A program made the position numbers and the translations under genes. A DNA stretch of 64,000 nucleotides from Rhabditoides inermis (Eukaryota > Nematoda > Chromadorea > Rhabditida > Rhabditidae), in NCBI GenBank assembly GCA_963966185.1, contig CAWZYM010000318.1:642001-706000 (forward strand), written 5' to 3'. The notes below the pieces were generated by a model, which worked only from the letters and a program-made list of their open reading frames with translations, searched no databases and was not told the origin of the DNA. Positions 13,171 through 23,900 of this stretch are shown piece by piece (the first letter of the stretch is position 1; each line of letters opens with the position of its first letter).

Positions 13171-13689
13171 TCTGGCTCAGCGTACTCGTGGGAGACGGAG
13201 GTGAGAGGCAGACGAACAGTCATCGATGTGGGTGGCCGGGCCTGGAGAGAGGGAGGTAACAGGGAGAAAGAAAGAAAGAGAAAGAAAGAGAAAGAAAGAT
13301 AAAGAGAGAAAGAGAGAGAGCGAGCAAAGACTTCTTACAATATACAGTGGCGGCCAAAAAGGTATCACCTTTTGGTTTTTGCTCTCTAAAACTATTCAAA
13401 TGAAAGATAGAGCTCCCATCTTTCTCACTCCGTTTTCTAGTGTCCATTCGGACCTAATACCATGCTCCATATTCATCCCCCTATCATCTCTCGGTTACAG
13501 TAGGCGGATAACTGTATTCACAAAATCATCATTTTCTCGTTTTTAATTTTGAAAAATTCCTGTGACCAAACCACACTTCAAAAAAAGTTCTATTCACCAT
13601 TTTTGGGTAAAACCATTTATTGGGCATCTAAAAACACTTTGATTTCATATTACATGAATAATTATTTGAATTTAAATGAGCAATAAGTG

Positions 13690-14322
13690 ATATACATTTA
13701 TCTAACGTAGTACGCGGATAATGCAAGTTGTAAAAGTGTAACACGGAAGAAATAACACCGGAAATATAACAACATCAACGACAAACAATGAGTGGGAAAA
13801 GGGAGGAAGGGGGGGGGATGCGGAGAAAGAGAGAGAGATAGAGAGTGCCAGCTAGCCCGAGTGCTCATGATGCCTGAACTCGCAAATTGCGCCAAGGTCA
13901 AAACCGCTGAGCGCGGATTTGAAAGAAGCTAATGACCCGTGGGTGACTATGCGGTCAGGAAGCTGATTCCACACGCGAACCACGCGCGAGACAAACCCAT
14001 TGTGTACTACACTATTATACGTAGCCGTTCTACGCAGTTGGAGCGAGTTCTTGCGTCTGCCTCTGCTCGGTTGGACAGTGAACAGGGCTCGCAACTCGGG
14101 ACCCTCCATACCACGCAAAACCCTGAAACAGAAAATAAGATCGAGTTCAGTGCGACGGTACTCAAGTGAGTTCATACCAAACATAGCGAGGCGATCTAGA
14201 TAGGGAATACTGAAAGAATTATAGCCAAGTTTGTGAAGAGTGATTCGAGTGAAGTTTCGTAGAACAGACTCAATTTTGTTGATCTGCTCTAAGGTGTGAG
14301 GAGACCAGATGATAGAGCCGTA
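13690..14322 (-). mobile_element. LINE 3' fragment nested in the Tc-type element
   Basis: On the minus strand an open frame reading about 13852-14349 ends with the C-terminal domain usual after the reverse transcriptase of CR1/Jockey-like LINEs (VRVWNQLPDRIV, then SLASFKSALSGFD). A 3' UTR with a CT tract follows. It interrupts the left arm of the Tc-type element: the flanks (ATAAGTGATATAC at 13685 and AAAGAAACAACATC at about 14325) are contiguous in the uninterrupted right arm near 15210-15230. The insertion is therefore younger than the Tc element. It lacks the RT catalytic core and is dead. Confidence 0.8.
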
Positions 14323-14409
14323 TAAAGAAACAACATCAAACAATTGCAAATTTCTAATTTTAACAAAGCCTAACTATACTATAAAATGATATAATGGTCT
14401 GAAACTCTC

Positions 14410-15059
14410 TCAGTACTTGGTAGGGTATCTTTTGTTCACAATAACGGCCTGGCAGCGGCGGCGCATGGAATCGATCAGCTTGTGGAGGGTCGCAAGCTCG
14501 ATCTTCTTCCACTCCTGCTCGAGCAACTCGATCTTCTCGTCTGCATTCTTGACCCGAACCGTGCGAGTCCGCCGATCGAGCTCTTCCCAGAGGTGCTCGA
14601 TCGAGTTGAGGTCCAGCGACTGGCTTTGCCACTCCATGACTGTCCACTTGTCCTTGTTGAACACGTTCTAAGAGAAGATGGTGCAATGACAAAATTGGAC
14701 ATTTATATAAACCGATCTTGAAGTGCTTGGAAGAGTGGTTCAAGTCATTGTTTTGCTGGAAGACGTAGTTCCGACTATGAGTCTGCCGAATTCAGAGCCG
14801 CACCTTTTTGAGAACCTCTGAGAACGTTCTCAATAACGATCTCTAATTGATTGAGAAAGATCTCGTGCGCGGCGCGGTCGCCCGCGGGTTCTCGCGTGAT
14901 CCGGAAAATGTTTCGATCCATAGTGCGAGTAGTAGTCCTAGGACGACCAGAACTTTTCGGGAGAGAGATATCGTGAGCGTCGGAGTACTTTTTGAGCACG
15001 TTAAATACCGTAGTGCGGCTTACATTGAACTGGTTGACTAGTGCCGCGACTCTCCACAA
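14410..15059 (-). pseudogene. Tc3-like transposase remnant, internally deleted
   Basis: The N-terminal part (15059 to about 14775) has a helix-turn-helix region (VAALVNQFNVSRTTVFNVLK) and a GRPRTTTRTMDRNI linker typical of Tc transposases. The C-terminal part has QQNNDLNHSSKHFK and WQSQSLDLNSIEHLWEEL, matching the end of the DDE/D domain. The middle, with the first catalytic Asp, is missing. The position expected to carry the second Asp is Asn (QQNND for the usual QQDND), and stops separate the two parts. It cannot be active. Confidence 0.85.
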
Positions 15060-15502
15060 GCTGATCGATTCGATGCCCCGCCGCTGTCAGGCCGTTATCG
15101 TGAACAAGGGACACCCTACGAAATACTGTGAGAGTTTCAGACAATTATATCATTCTTTTGTATAGTTAGGCTTTGTTAAAACTAGAATTTTCAATTTTTT
15201 TTATGTTGTTTCTTTACTGCTTATTTAAGTTCAAGTTATCAATCATGTAATATGAGTTCAAGGTGTTTTTTGATGCCCAATGAATGGTTATACCCAAAAT
15301 GGTGGGTACAACTTTTTTGGAAGTGTGGTTTGATCACAGGAATTTTTCAAAGTTGAAAACGAGAAAATGATGATTTTGTGAATACAGTAATCCGCCTACT
15401 GTAACCGAGAGATGAAAGGGGGATGAATATGGAACATAGTATTAGGTCCGAATGGAGTCCAGAAAACAATGTGCGAGAGATAGGAGCTCTATCTTTCATT
15501 AG

Positions 15503-16029
15503 AGAGGGCGCGCAGCGCCCTCTCTTTTGGCTTAGGATAAGGCTCGCGCCAGAATTTTCAAGAAGCGATATCCAAAGGTCATGTTAAAAACAATGTGGAC
15601 TCATCCAAATCATGTTAGTTAGATTCGCACCGTTCCGTAGGACAGATCATTGGTCGTGGGCATCTTTGTATCTTTTCTCCGAAAGAAGTTATGAGCGATC
15701 TCGCGCACCCATGAGGTGAGAGGCCAGCGTGTGGGTGGGTGGATGTCGTGTCCGGTAACGCTGACTCTCTGCGGAAAGCGTACTCTCTCGCGTTTTCTGC
15801 GCGTGTTCTCCAACTAGCACTTTGAGTGTAGTTCGCCCCGCCGCCACCAGCGTCTAATTCGCGCCGGGTTTGCGTTGTTTCGGAACACAAATAGGAGAGA
15901 TAAGAGAGAAAGAGAGGAGAGAGAGGTGCAGGTTTGTGTTAGTATTTGTGAACGCTTTATGCATGTGCTTTTGCTGCATTGGGATAAGACAAAGTTCATC
16001 AGTTTACGCAAGTACTTTTCAAAGAAAAT
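15503..16029. mobile_element. Insertion of about 527 bp in the right arm of the Tc-type element
   Basis: The left arm reads continuously from AAAACTATTCAAAT into GAAAGATAGAGC, but in the right arm these two words are separated by 15503-16029, so this is a later insertion. The final 130 bp (15900-16030) resembles 40105-40240, with shared words CAGGTTTGTGTT and TTTATGCATGTGCTTTT and a TACTTTTCAAA block. The family is unknown. Confidence 0.7.
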
Positions 16030-16458
16030 TTGAATAGTTTTAGAAAGCAAAAACCAAAAGGTGATACCTTTTTGGCCGCCACTGTATATTTAATTTCATT
16101 ACCTAAAATCAGCGGTTTTCAATACAACGAGCTGATTCAGACCTAATTCAGTCACATCAAGCTCAAGTAGCCGGTGTGGTATTTGGTCTAAAGTGATGTG
16201 TAGTTAATGATTGAAGATTGATTACATTTCTGTGCGGGGTGCGTCAGTGCGCGCGGGCGCGCCTCTGAAGCCATCGTTGTTTTGAATGCATCATGTAATC
16301 GATGCGGTTAATTGCGCCGAGAAGGTTGAAAAGGACCGGCGGAGATGATAGCGTATCACAGACGTTCGCATCGTTCCACATGATCTCATGGCATCTCGTT
16401 TCATTTCCTACACTTCTGTTCGATTTTTGTACCTTCTACCTTTCATTTCAGATAAACT

Positions 16459-16752
16459 ATGCATTTCACTCTAGTGTTTGTCGCTGCCGTAGCATATTCT
16501 GCGTGCGGTGTCCTGGCCGACGACACTACGACAGCTCAGACGACTGCCTCTACGACTGTTGGAACCACCACCACCATCGCTACTGACTCTACGACTGTTG
16601 AGGCCACGACAACTACTCTCCCTTCTGCTCCCCCTAAGACCATTGAGCCAACAACCACCACCACCGCTGGGCCCACAAACGGTTCTCAAGACTCCACGTC
16701 GACTGTTCTCATCTCACTCTCGACAGTCGCACTTGCACTCATCGTGTGCTAA
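16459..16752 (+). CDS. Small secreted Thr-rich (mucin-like) protein, probable GPI anchor
   Basis: A single-exon reading frame of 97 residues starts at ATG 16459, seven bases after a TTTCATTTCAG acceptor, which indicates a 5' UTR intron or spliced-leader site. Residues 1-20 form a signal peptide (hydrophobic, ending SACGVLA). Residues 21-75 are dominated by Thr with Ala, Pro and Ser (runs such as TTTT), the composition of an O-glycosylated mucin stalk; one N-glycosylation site (NGS) is present. The C-terminus is hydrophobic (LISLSTVALALIVC), preceded by small residues, as in GPI-anchored proteins. A role at the cuticle, gut or other epithelial surface is inference. No close family was recognised. 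Confidence 0.75.
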   Translation: MHFTLVFVAAVAYSACGVLADDTTTAQTTASTTVGTTTTIATDSTTVEATTTTLPSAPPKTIEPTTTTTAGPTNGSQDSTSTVLISLSTVALALIVC

Positions 16753-16862
16753 CTGCTCGAATTGAAACACTTGGGTTATCCGTTGAATATAATGTTTCGA
16801 TGTTTCGGAGTTATGTTCTATGGCGAAATGTTAGTGTTATAAATTATAAATATGATACACAT

Positions 16863-17020
16863 GGGGCGGAGCATCGGGAAAAGAGGCGGGCTATGTTCAG
16901 TGCGCACAGTTTGATCGTAGAGAGATTTATTTAAGCGAAATACATCCATGTGAATCAGTGAATCAAAGCATGTAAGATTGCTGAATGATTAGGTGCTTAT
17001 CGTTACGTTATATTTTCATG
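16863..17020. repeat. Diverged direct repeat, partner of 13003-13170
   Basis: It starts GGGGCGGAGCATCGGGAAAA and parallels the copy upstream of farl-11 in order and orientation, with many substitutions. It lies about 110 bp downstream of the Thr-rich protein gene. Confidence 0.65.
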
Positions 17021-17082
17021 ATCCTTTAGATTAGAACGGAACTAGGATGCACCGCCGCAAGCCTTTAACTCCCTCACGGCTC

Positions 17083-17268
17083 TTCATTTCGGCCGGGTCC
17101 CGCTGTCCGCAGACAAAAACCGCGTCGCGACCGCTCCGCTCATTTTTAACAATGGGCTGGCGCAGTGCCAGGTGATGCGAGCGGTCATTCCCCACAGGGC
17201 ATTAGCGCGCGGCACGGTCGCTGTCTGCGGACACGCTGCGACAGAGAGGGGCGACCAAATGACGAGCC
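17083..17268. repeat. Imperfect palindrome (fold-back) of about 185 bp
   Basis: Nested inverted pairs: GGCTCTTCATTTCGG with a complement in CAAATGACGAGCC, TGTCCGCAGAC with GTCTGCGGACA, and GACCGCTC with GAGCGGTC. This is a small non-coding fold-back, probably a MITE. The rest of 17269-18318 shows no gene I can support. Confidence 0.6.
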
Positions 17269-18375
17269 GTGTCCCTGGTCCCTGGCAGATATGTATCATG
17301 AATAAGATCGAATTCTCATTTACTGAAGATGGAGCTGGAATCGCGGTAAAAGAAGAGAAGGGAGAGAATCTAAAACTGTACGAACTGTACCGTCAGTCAT
17401 CAGCGGAACAAATTGCGGAAAAATATTGAGGAGGTTAGTCTGACGATCGTTTGCGATAAGCGGGTCAAAAAGGATAATCAAGCTGATTGGAGTAGCTGTC
17501 GACTTAGTAGATCGTTTTGTACACCTGGGACGAGGGCTTTCTGCACGACAACGAGTAGGAAATCGGAACAGAAGAACAAGAGTGCAGTATGCGTATCACA
17601 TATTCACACTACGCCGTGAACTCGCCACCAGAGAGTGCGCCGCCCGCTTCTCTTTTCAAACAGTCAGAGACGCGGATGGAGCACTATAAAGGTGTGGTCA
17701 GTCTCTTCGAAACGCTTCAAAACGCCTTCGCAACACGCCGTTTTGTCGTGTTTCGGACGTGTTTCGAAGTCAGTACCAAAGGGAGTTTAAAAGAGTCTGA
17801 CCGCTACTTTAAACAGAGAGCCAGGTCCGCCTCGTGTGTCCACCCATTCGCGTTTCGCGGATGCTGAGGCCCACTCACAGATTCTGACTTCTGACTATAC
17901 ACCATCGTTGTTTTGCTTATGCAAAGACTGTGCAGTCAGTACTATGAACAATCTCGCATCACATGAGTATGCAAAACATTGTCCTTTGTGATCACTATTT
18001 CACAGTCCTTCTATGTATGCGATATTTACACTCATATACGCATAGAGTAGTACAAGTACACTTCTGTAGTAAGTGATTAGTGACAAAGGCTAAAGTCTAT
18101 TACAGTAACCTCATTCACTTCGTTATAACACTATTTATTTTGTCATTCATTCATTTCTATTATGTTTCTGCGCGCAAAACAAGAGAGAGACAGACGGTTA
18201 GAGTTAGCGTATTTCAAGCTGCAAGCGAGGTAGGTAGATATTCGTTCAGCTAAGTTCTCATATCTGAAGCACGCATAGACATCGTAAGCTATCCATCATT
18301 GTTAGTGCTTTTTGGTTCATGTTCTTTTTGTGTCAAAATTTACCGATAAAACTTTCTTTTTTGTTTCAGATACAA

Positions 18376-19964
18376 ATGTTTCCCTACGAAAATAATAATG
18401 TAACATACTATTCGGATCTAAAAACTGCTTACATTTATCCCGGTGTGGTTTTTATTTCAAATATAATGAATCATAATTTTTTTTTTATTTCAGCCGCCGC
18501 TTTGATGCTCATCTTTTCAACACTTTCTTTGATTGGTAATTTATTGGTCGTTATTGTAACTCTCAAATCGAAGTAAGATGACAAGAAATCTGCACGTTGG
18601 ATCGGAACAATACCTTCCAGAAATCTCCGAACTCCAATCTACAAGCTGATTGCTTGCGGATGTTTTTTCGACTTTATCCACTCTCTTGGCAACATACCCT
18701 ATGCATATTTCGTCTTTGCATTTCCTATTCCGAAGCTCATTCCGAGGCTACAGTGCGCAATCATTCAAGTTTTCCCGCTTCTAGGTGAACACTATTTTAA
18801 ATTTTACTTCGAATTATCATTCACTTTGAAGGTATATCTGTTGGAAGCATCATTCATTTGACAATCGGTTTCGATCGGCTGTTGTCGGTGTTGTTTCCAA
18901 AATGGTGATTGACATACACACTTAGCTATACTGTTCCAGTTTTCAGGTATTCACAAGTTTCAAATTGCTACTTCCTGTGGCATTTTGTGTTCATATCCGC
19001 TTATGCTGGTTTGCAAATCTGCGTCGTGTTTGCGTATCCGGAAGAAAACCAGTAAGAAGTAGAAGTTGTAATTATTCTAAAATATGATGTAATGATGTGA
19101 TATTTGATATGTACAATCTAGTATAGCCGCATGACTGTAACTTTGTTATATTGACAATCGAAATCAGTTCGTAAAAGATTCGAGCGAGATAGATCAGACT
19201 TGCGTGAAAGAGCGTGGCGCGGCCTCTCAGTTGGTTCGGTTGTGGGTTGTGGGCTATTTTGATCGTAAACATATTCGTTTTCCACATTAAATCCGAACTA
19301 TCTTTCTCCATCATTATATTGTCTGATCATTCGACGTGTGAGTAGTTTTGTATTAAAACTTGTTTCAGATGGATTCTTTGTATGATACCAGAGGCCTATA
19401 GCAGCACTGGAAAACACCTTCTGACTATATTTGTAATAGTGATCAGCATATCAATGATGCTAGAATACAGCATACTTTGGTGGCGGATTCAACATCTTAA
19501 AAGTACATAATATGCAATGTCAAATCTAGTAGAACACCCAACTGTTACAGCTCCAGCCCAAAGACTACGAGACATCTTGCGATCTCTTCATGTGATTATT
19601 ACGATGCAAATTTGCGGATGGTTATTCACATATTTGTCAATGTTTATTGCCATAGAGTTGAAGGTATCAAACTAATTCACGAAATTACAATAATCACTTT
19701 TTAGTTGAGCAAAAACACGACTTACTACATTCAAGGATTTTTCGGTCTGGCTGTGAATCTGACAGTTGGATTGAACGTGGTTGTTTTCTACGAGACAAAG
19801 TTGGTGTCATTTTTCTTAATTTAGTCATAATTTCGCTTTGTTTCAGTCGCGAGTACCGCTACTCTCTTCGGTCGTTTTTGCATTCTTGTGGTCTATATAA
19901 AAACTACTACGCGCAGTCGACAACTTCCTTCTTTTCTAGAACTATTCATATTATGACGAATTGA
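18376..19964 (+). CDS. Srsx-type serpentine chemoreceptor
   Basis: Seven-transmembrane receptor of the nematode srsx family, predicted in the ciliary or plasma membrane of sensory neurons; the ligand is unknown. Eight exons: 18376-18572, 18621-18784, 18832-18904, 18947-19051, 19369-19502, 19530-19663, 19705-19799, 19847-19964, giving 339 aa. TM1 contains LIGNLLVVIVTLKSK, intracellular loop 1 KNLRTPIYKLIACGCFF, and TM3 the family signature IGFDRLLSVLFPKW. QRLRDILRSLHVII then leads into TM6, followed by ETNREYRYS and a short tail ending HIMTN. The ATG lies six bases after a TTTGTTTCAG acceptor, so spliced-leader addition is likely; longer upstream starts are not needed. Intron 5 (19503-19529) is only 27 nt (30 with the alternative TAG), which is unusually short; without removing it the frame meets TAA. 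Either the intron is real or the gene is broken there. Confidence 0.85.
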
Positions 19965-20031
19965 AGAGAACGGACTCACATCTTCATAAAAAAGAATTCC
20001 AATATAAATTTATATACGTCGACATAAATAT

Positions 20032-20495
20032 TAGTGATGGGCAAGATTAATCAGATTAATCGATTTTGCCTTGATTAATCATGAATAATCGATTAATCAA
20101 CGGAATCAGTCCGTTTATGATTAATTGATTAATCAAAATCGATTAATCACCGACTTGCTTGATATTGATTTATCAGAAATCAGATTAATCATAAATAAGC
20201 TAAATTTATCATCTTTTTTTGTGAGAAAACGTTGTAAAATCATGACAATTCTTAATTATTCGGCATTTTTCTATTCAAAAATGTGTCATGGTCAAAATAA
20301 TATTCAGTGTCCGGCAAAAATTATGATCTGGTTGTGCAGTTGATTCTGATTTGAACAAATTTGATTAATCGAAATCAAGTAATCACCTGTTCACTGATTA
20401 ATCGATTAATCAAAATTAATTAATCAGAACAGTTCATGATTTTTGATTAATCAAAATCAGAAATCAAGTCGAGTTTTGATTAATCTCCATCACTA
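20032..20495. mobile_element. hAT-like MITE, 464 bp, with 8-bp target duplication
   Basis: The ends are inverted repeats, TAGTGATGG on the left and CCATCACTA on the right. They are flanked by a perfect direct duplication ATAAATAT (20024-20031 and 20496-20503). An 8-bp duplication with TAG...CTA-type ends is typical of the hAT superfamily. The interior is packed with ATTAATC and GATTAAT words in both orientations and has no coding capacity. It lies 68 bp downstream of the srsx stop codon. Confidence 0.88.
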
Positions 20496-20965
20496 ATAAA
20501 TATGTCTCCCTATATCATCAACCGGTTTCTCTACGTCTCGTTACGACCCAAAGATTTTTTTCGATGTTGCTGTTTTTTTTTATTATAAAAGTATAAAAAT
20601 ATTACATTTAAATATATTGCAACATGTATTACTTGCGTGCCTAATATCTCGTATCAGACATGCAAAACAATTGCTGTTTTTTTCAAAACATTTGCCGTGC
20701 TTTACCAAGGGGTATGAATGAGTACGGTTAGTTGACTTGCAACTAGTAACTGACTTTGTAAACGTTTATTCTATAGTAAGTTTTGTTACGAGCCGTTCAC
20801 AGTTTCACTTCAAGAAATAAACTGAGACCAGCATGGCTTAGTTTTCACACTGAACATATGACCGCTGACAGGGTCACTCAGGTAGAATGCAAAATGGTCA
20901 GACATCGGCCATCCGGACGAACCCGGACAATAGTTCCGTCCCCGCTTCGTACGGCAAACTCCGAC

Positions 20966-23900
20966 ACGGTGCCCTGCGCGGCGCCTACATCGCACCTGCG
21001 CTGGACGCGGTCGGGGGAGAGGGGGGGGAGACGGTGCCCTGCGCGGCGCCTACATCGCACCTGCGCTGGACGCGGTCGGGGAGGGGAGGGGGGGGGAGAC
21101 GGTGTCCTGCGCGGCGCCTACATCGCACCTGCGCTGGACGCGGTCGGGGGAGAGAGAGGGGGAGACGGTGCCCTGCGCGGCGCCTACATCGCACCTGCGC
21201 TGGACGCGGTCGGGGGAGAGGGAAGGGGGAGACGGTGCCCTGCGCGGCGCCTACATCGCACCTGCGCTGGACGCGGTCGGGGGAGAGAGAGGGGGAGACG
21301 GTGCCCTGCGCGGCGCCTACATCGCACCTGCGCTGGACGCGGTCGGGGGAGAGGGGGGGGAGAGGGGAGACGGTGCCCTGCGCGGCGCCTACATCGCACC
21401 TGCGCTGGACGCGGTCGGGGGAGAGAGAGGGGGAGACGGTGCCCAGCGCGGCGCCTACATCGCACCTGCGCTGGACGCGGTCGGGGGAGAGAGAGGGGGA
21501 GACGGTGCCCTGCGCGGCGCCTACATCGCACCTGCGCTGGACGCGGTCGGGGGAGAGGGGGGGGAGAGGGGAGACGGTGCCCTGCGCGGCGTCTACATCG
21601 CACCTGCGCTGGACGCGGTCGGGGAAGGGGGGAGACGGTGCCCTGCGCGGCGCCTACATCGCACCTGCGCTGGACGCGGTCGGGGGAGAGAGAGAGGGAG
21701 ACGGTGCCCTGCGTGGCGCCTACATCGCACCTGCGCTGGACGCGGTCGGGGAAGGGGGGAGACGGTGCCCTGCGCGGCGCCTACATCGCACCTGCGCTGG
21801 ACGCGGTCGGGGGAGAGGGAAGGGGGAGACGGTGCCCTGCGCGGCGCCTACATCGCACCTGCGCTGGACGCGGTCGGGGAGGGGGGGGGGGAAACGGTGC
21901 CCTGCGCGGCGCCTACATCGCACCTGCGCTGGACGCGGTCGGGGAGGGGGGGGGAGACGGTGCCCTGCGCGGCGCCTACATCGCACCTGCGCTGGACGCG
22001 GTCGGGGGAGAGAGAGAGGGAGACGGTGCCCTGCGTGGCGCCTACATCGCACCTGCGCTGGACGCGGTCGGGGAAGGGGGGAGACGGTGCCCTGCGCGGC
22101 GCCTACATCGCACCTGCGCTGGACGCGGTCGGGGGAGAGGGAAGGGGGAGACGGTGCCCTGCGCGGCGCCTACATCGCACCTGCGCTGGACGCGGTCGGG
22201 GGAGAGAGAGGGGGAGACGGTGCCCTGCGCGGCGCCTACATCGCACCTGCGCTGGACGCGGTCGGGGGAGATAGAGGGGGAGACGGTGCCCTGCGCGGCG
22301 CCTACATCGCACCTGCGCTGGACGCGGTCGGGGGAGAGAGAGGGGGAGACGGTGCCCTGCGCGGCGCCTACATCGCACCTGCGCTGGACGCGGTCGGGGG
22401 AGAGGGAGGGGGAGACGGTGCCCTGCGCGGCGCCTACATCGCACCTGCGCTGGACGCGGTCGGGGAGGGGGGGGGGGAGACGGTGCCCTGCGCGGCGCCT
22501 ACATCGCACCTGCGCTGGACGCGGTCGGGGAGGAAGGGGGAGACGGTGCCCTGCGCGGCGCCTACATCGCACTTGCGCTGGACGCGGTCGGGGAAGGGGG
22601 GAGACGGTGCCCTGCGCGGCGCCTACATCGCACCTGCGCTGGACGCGGTCGGGGGAGAGAGAGGGGAAGACGGTGCCCTGCGCGGCGCCTACATCGCACC
22701 TGCGCTGGACGCGGTCGGGGGAGAGAGAGGGGGAGACGGTGCCCTGCGCGGCGCCTACATCGCACCTGCGCTGGACGCGGTCGGGGGAGATAGAGGGGGA
22801 GACGGTGCCCTGCGCGGCGCCTACATCGCACCTGCGCTGGACGCGGTCGGGGAGGGGGGGGGGAAACGGTGCCCTGCGCGGCGCCTACATCGCACCTGCG
22901 CTGGACGCGGTCGGGGAGGGGGGGGGGAGACGGTGCCCTGCGCGGCGCCTACATCGCACCTGCGCTGGACGCGGTCGGGGGAGAGAGAGGGGGAGACGGT
23001 GCCCTGCGCGGCGCCTACATCGCACCTGCGCTGGACGCGGTCGGGGGAGAGGGAGGGGGAGACGGTGCCCTGCGCGGCGCCTACATCGCACCTGCGCTGG
23101 ACGCGGTCGGGGAGGGGAGACGGTGCCCTGCGCGGCGCCTACATCGCACCTGCGCTGGACGCGGTCGGGGAGGGGGGGGGGAGACGGTGCCCTGCGCGGC
23201 GCCTACATCGCACCTGCGCTGGACGCGGTCGGGGGAGAGAGAGGGGGAGACGGTGCCCTGCGCGGCGCTTACATCGCACCTGCGCTGGACGCGGTCGGGG
23301 GAGAGGGAAGGGGGAGACGGTGCCCTGCGCGGCGCCTACATCGCACCTGCGCTGGACGCGGTCGGGGAGGGGGGGGGGGGGGAGACGGTGCCCTGCGCGG
23401 CGCCTACATCGCACCTGCGCTGGACGCGGTCGGGGAAGGGGGGAGACGGTCGCACCTGCGCTGGACGCGGTCGGGGGAGCCCTGCGCGGCGCCTACATCG
23501 CACCTGCGCTGGACGCGGTCGGGGAGGAAGGGGGAGACGGTGCCCTGCGCGGCGCCTACATCGCACCTGCGCTGGACGCGGTCGGGGAAGGCGGGAGACG
23601 GTGCCCTGCGCGGCGCCTACATCGCACCTGCGCTGGACGCGGTCGGGGGAGAGAGAGGGGGAGACGGTGCCCTGCGCGGCGCCTACATCGCACCTGCGCT
23701 GGACGCGGTCGGGGGAGAGAGAGGGGGAGACGGTGCCCTGCGCGGCGCCTACATCGCACCTGCGCTGGACGCGGTCGGGGGAGAGGGGGGGGGGAGACGG
23801 TGCCCTGCGCGGCGCCTACATCGCACCTGCGCTGGACGCGGTCGGGGGAGAGGGAGGGGGGGGGAAGACGGTGCCCTGCGCGGCGCCTACATCGCACCTG

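Larger units (their letters stand above)
13345..16084. mobile_element. Tc-type (Tc1/mariner superfamily) DNA transposon, degenerate, with nested insertions
   Basis: The termini are perfect inverted repeats starting CAGTGGCGGCCAAAAAGG, flanked by TATA on both sides, consistent with a TA target duplication. The inverted arms are long, about 0.7 kb once the insertions are removed. The right arm (15060-16084 less its insert) mirrors the left arm (13345-14460 less its insert) and even includes the 3' end of the transposase gene. The central unique part (about 14460-15060) holds remains of the transposase. The element separates farl-11 from the Thr-rich protein gene. Confidence 0.9.

Noticed and set aside
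17172..17429. 85-codon + strand frame after the fold-back
   Set aside because: No signal, domain or family features; it overlaps the palindrome at 17083-17268.
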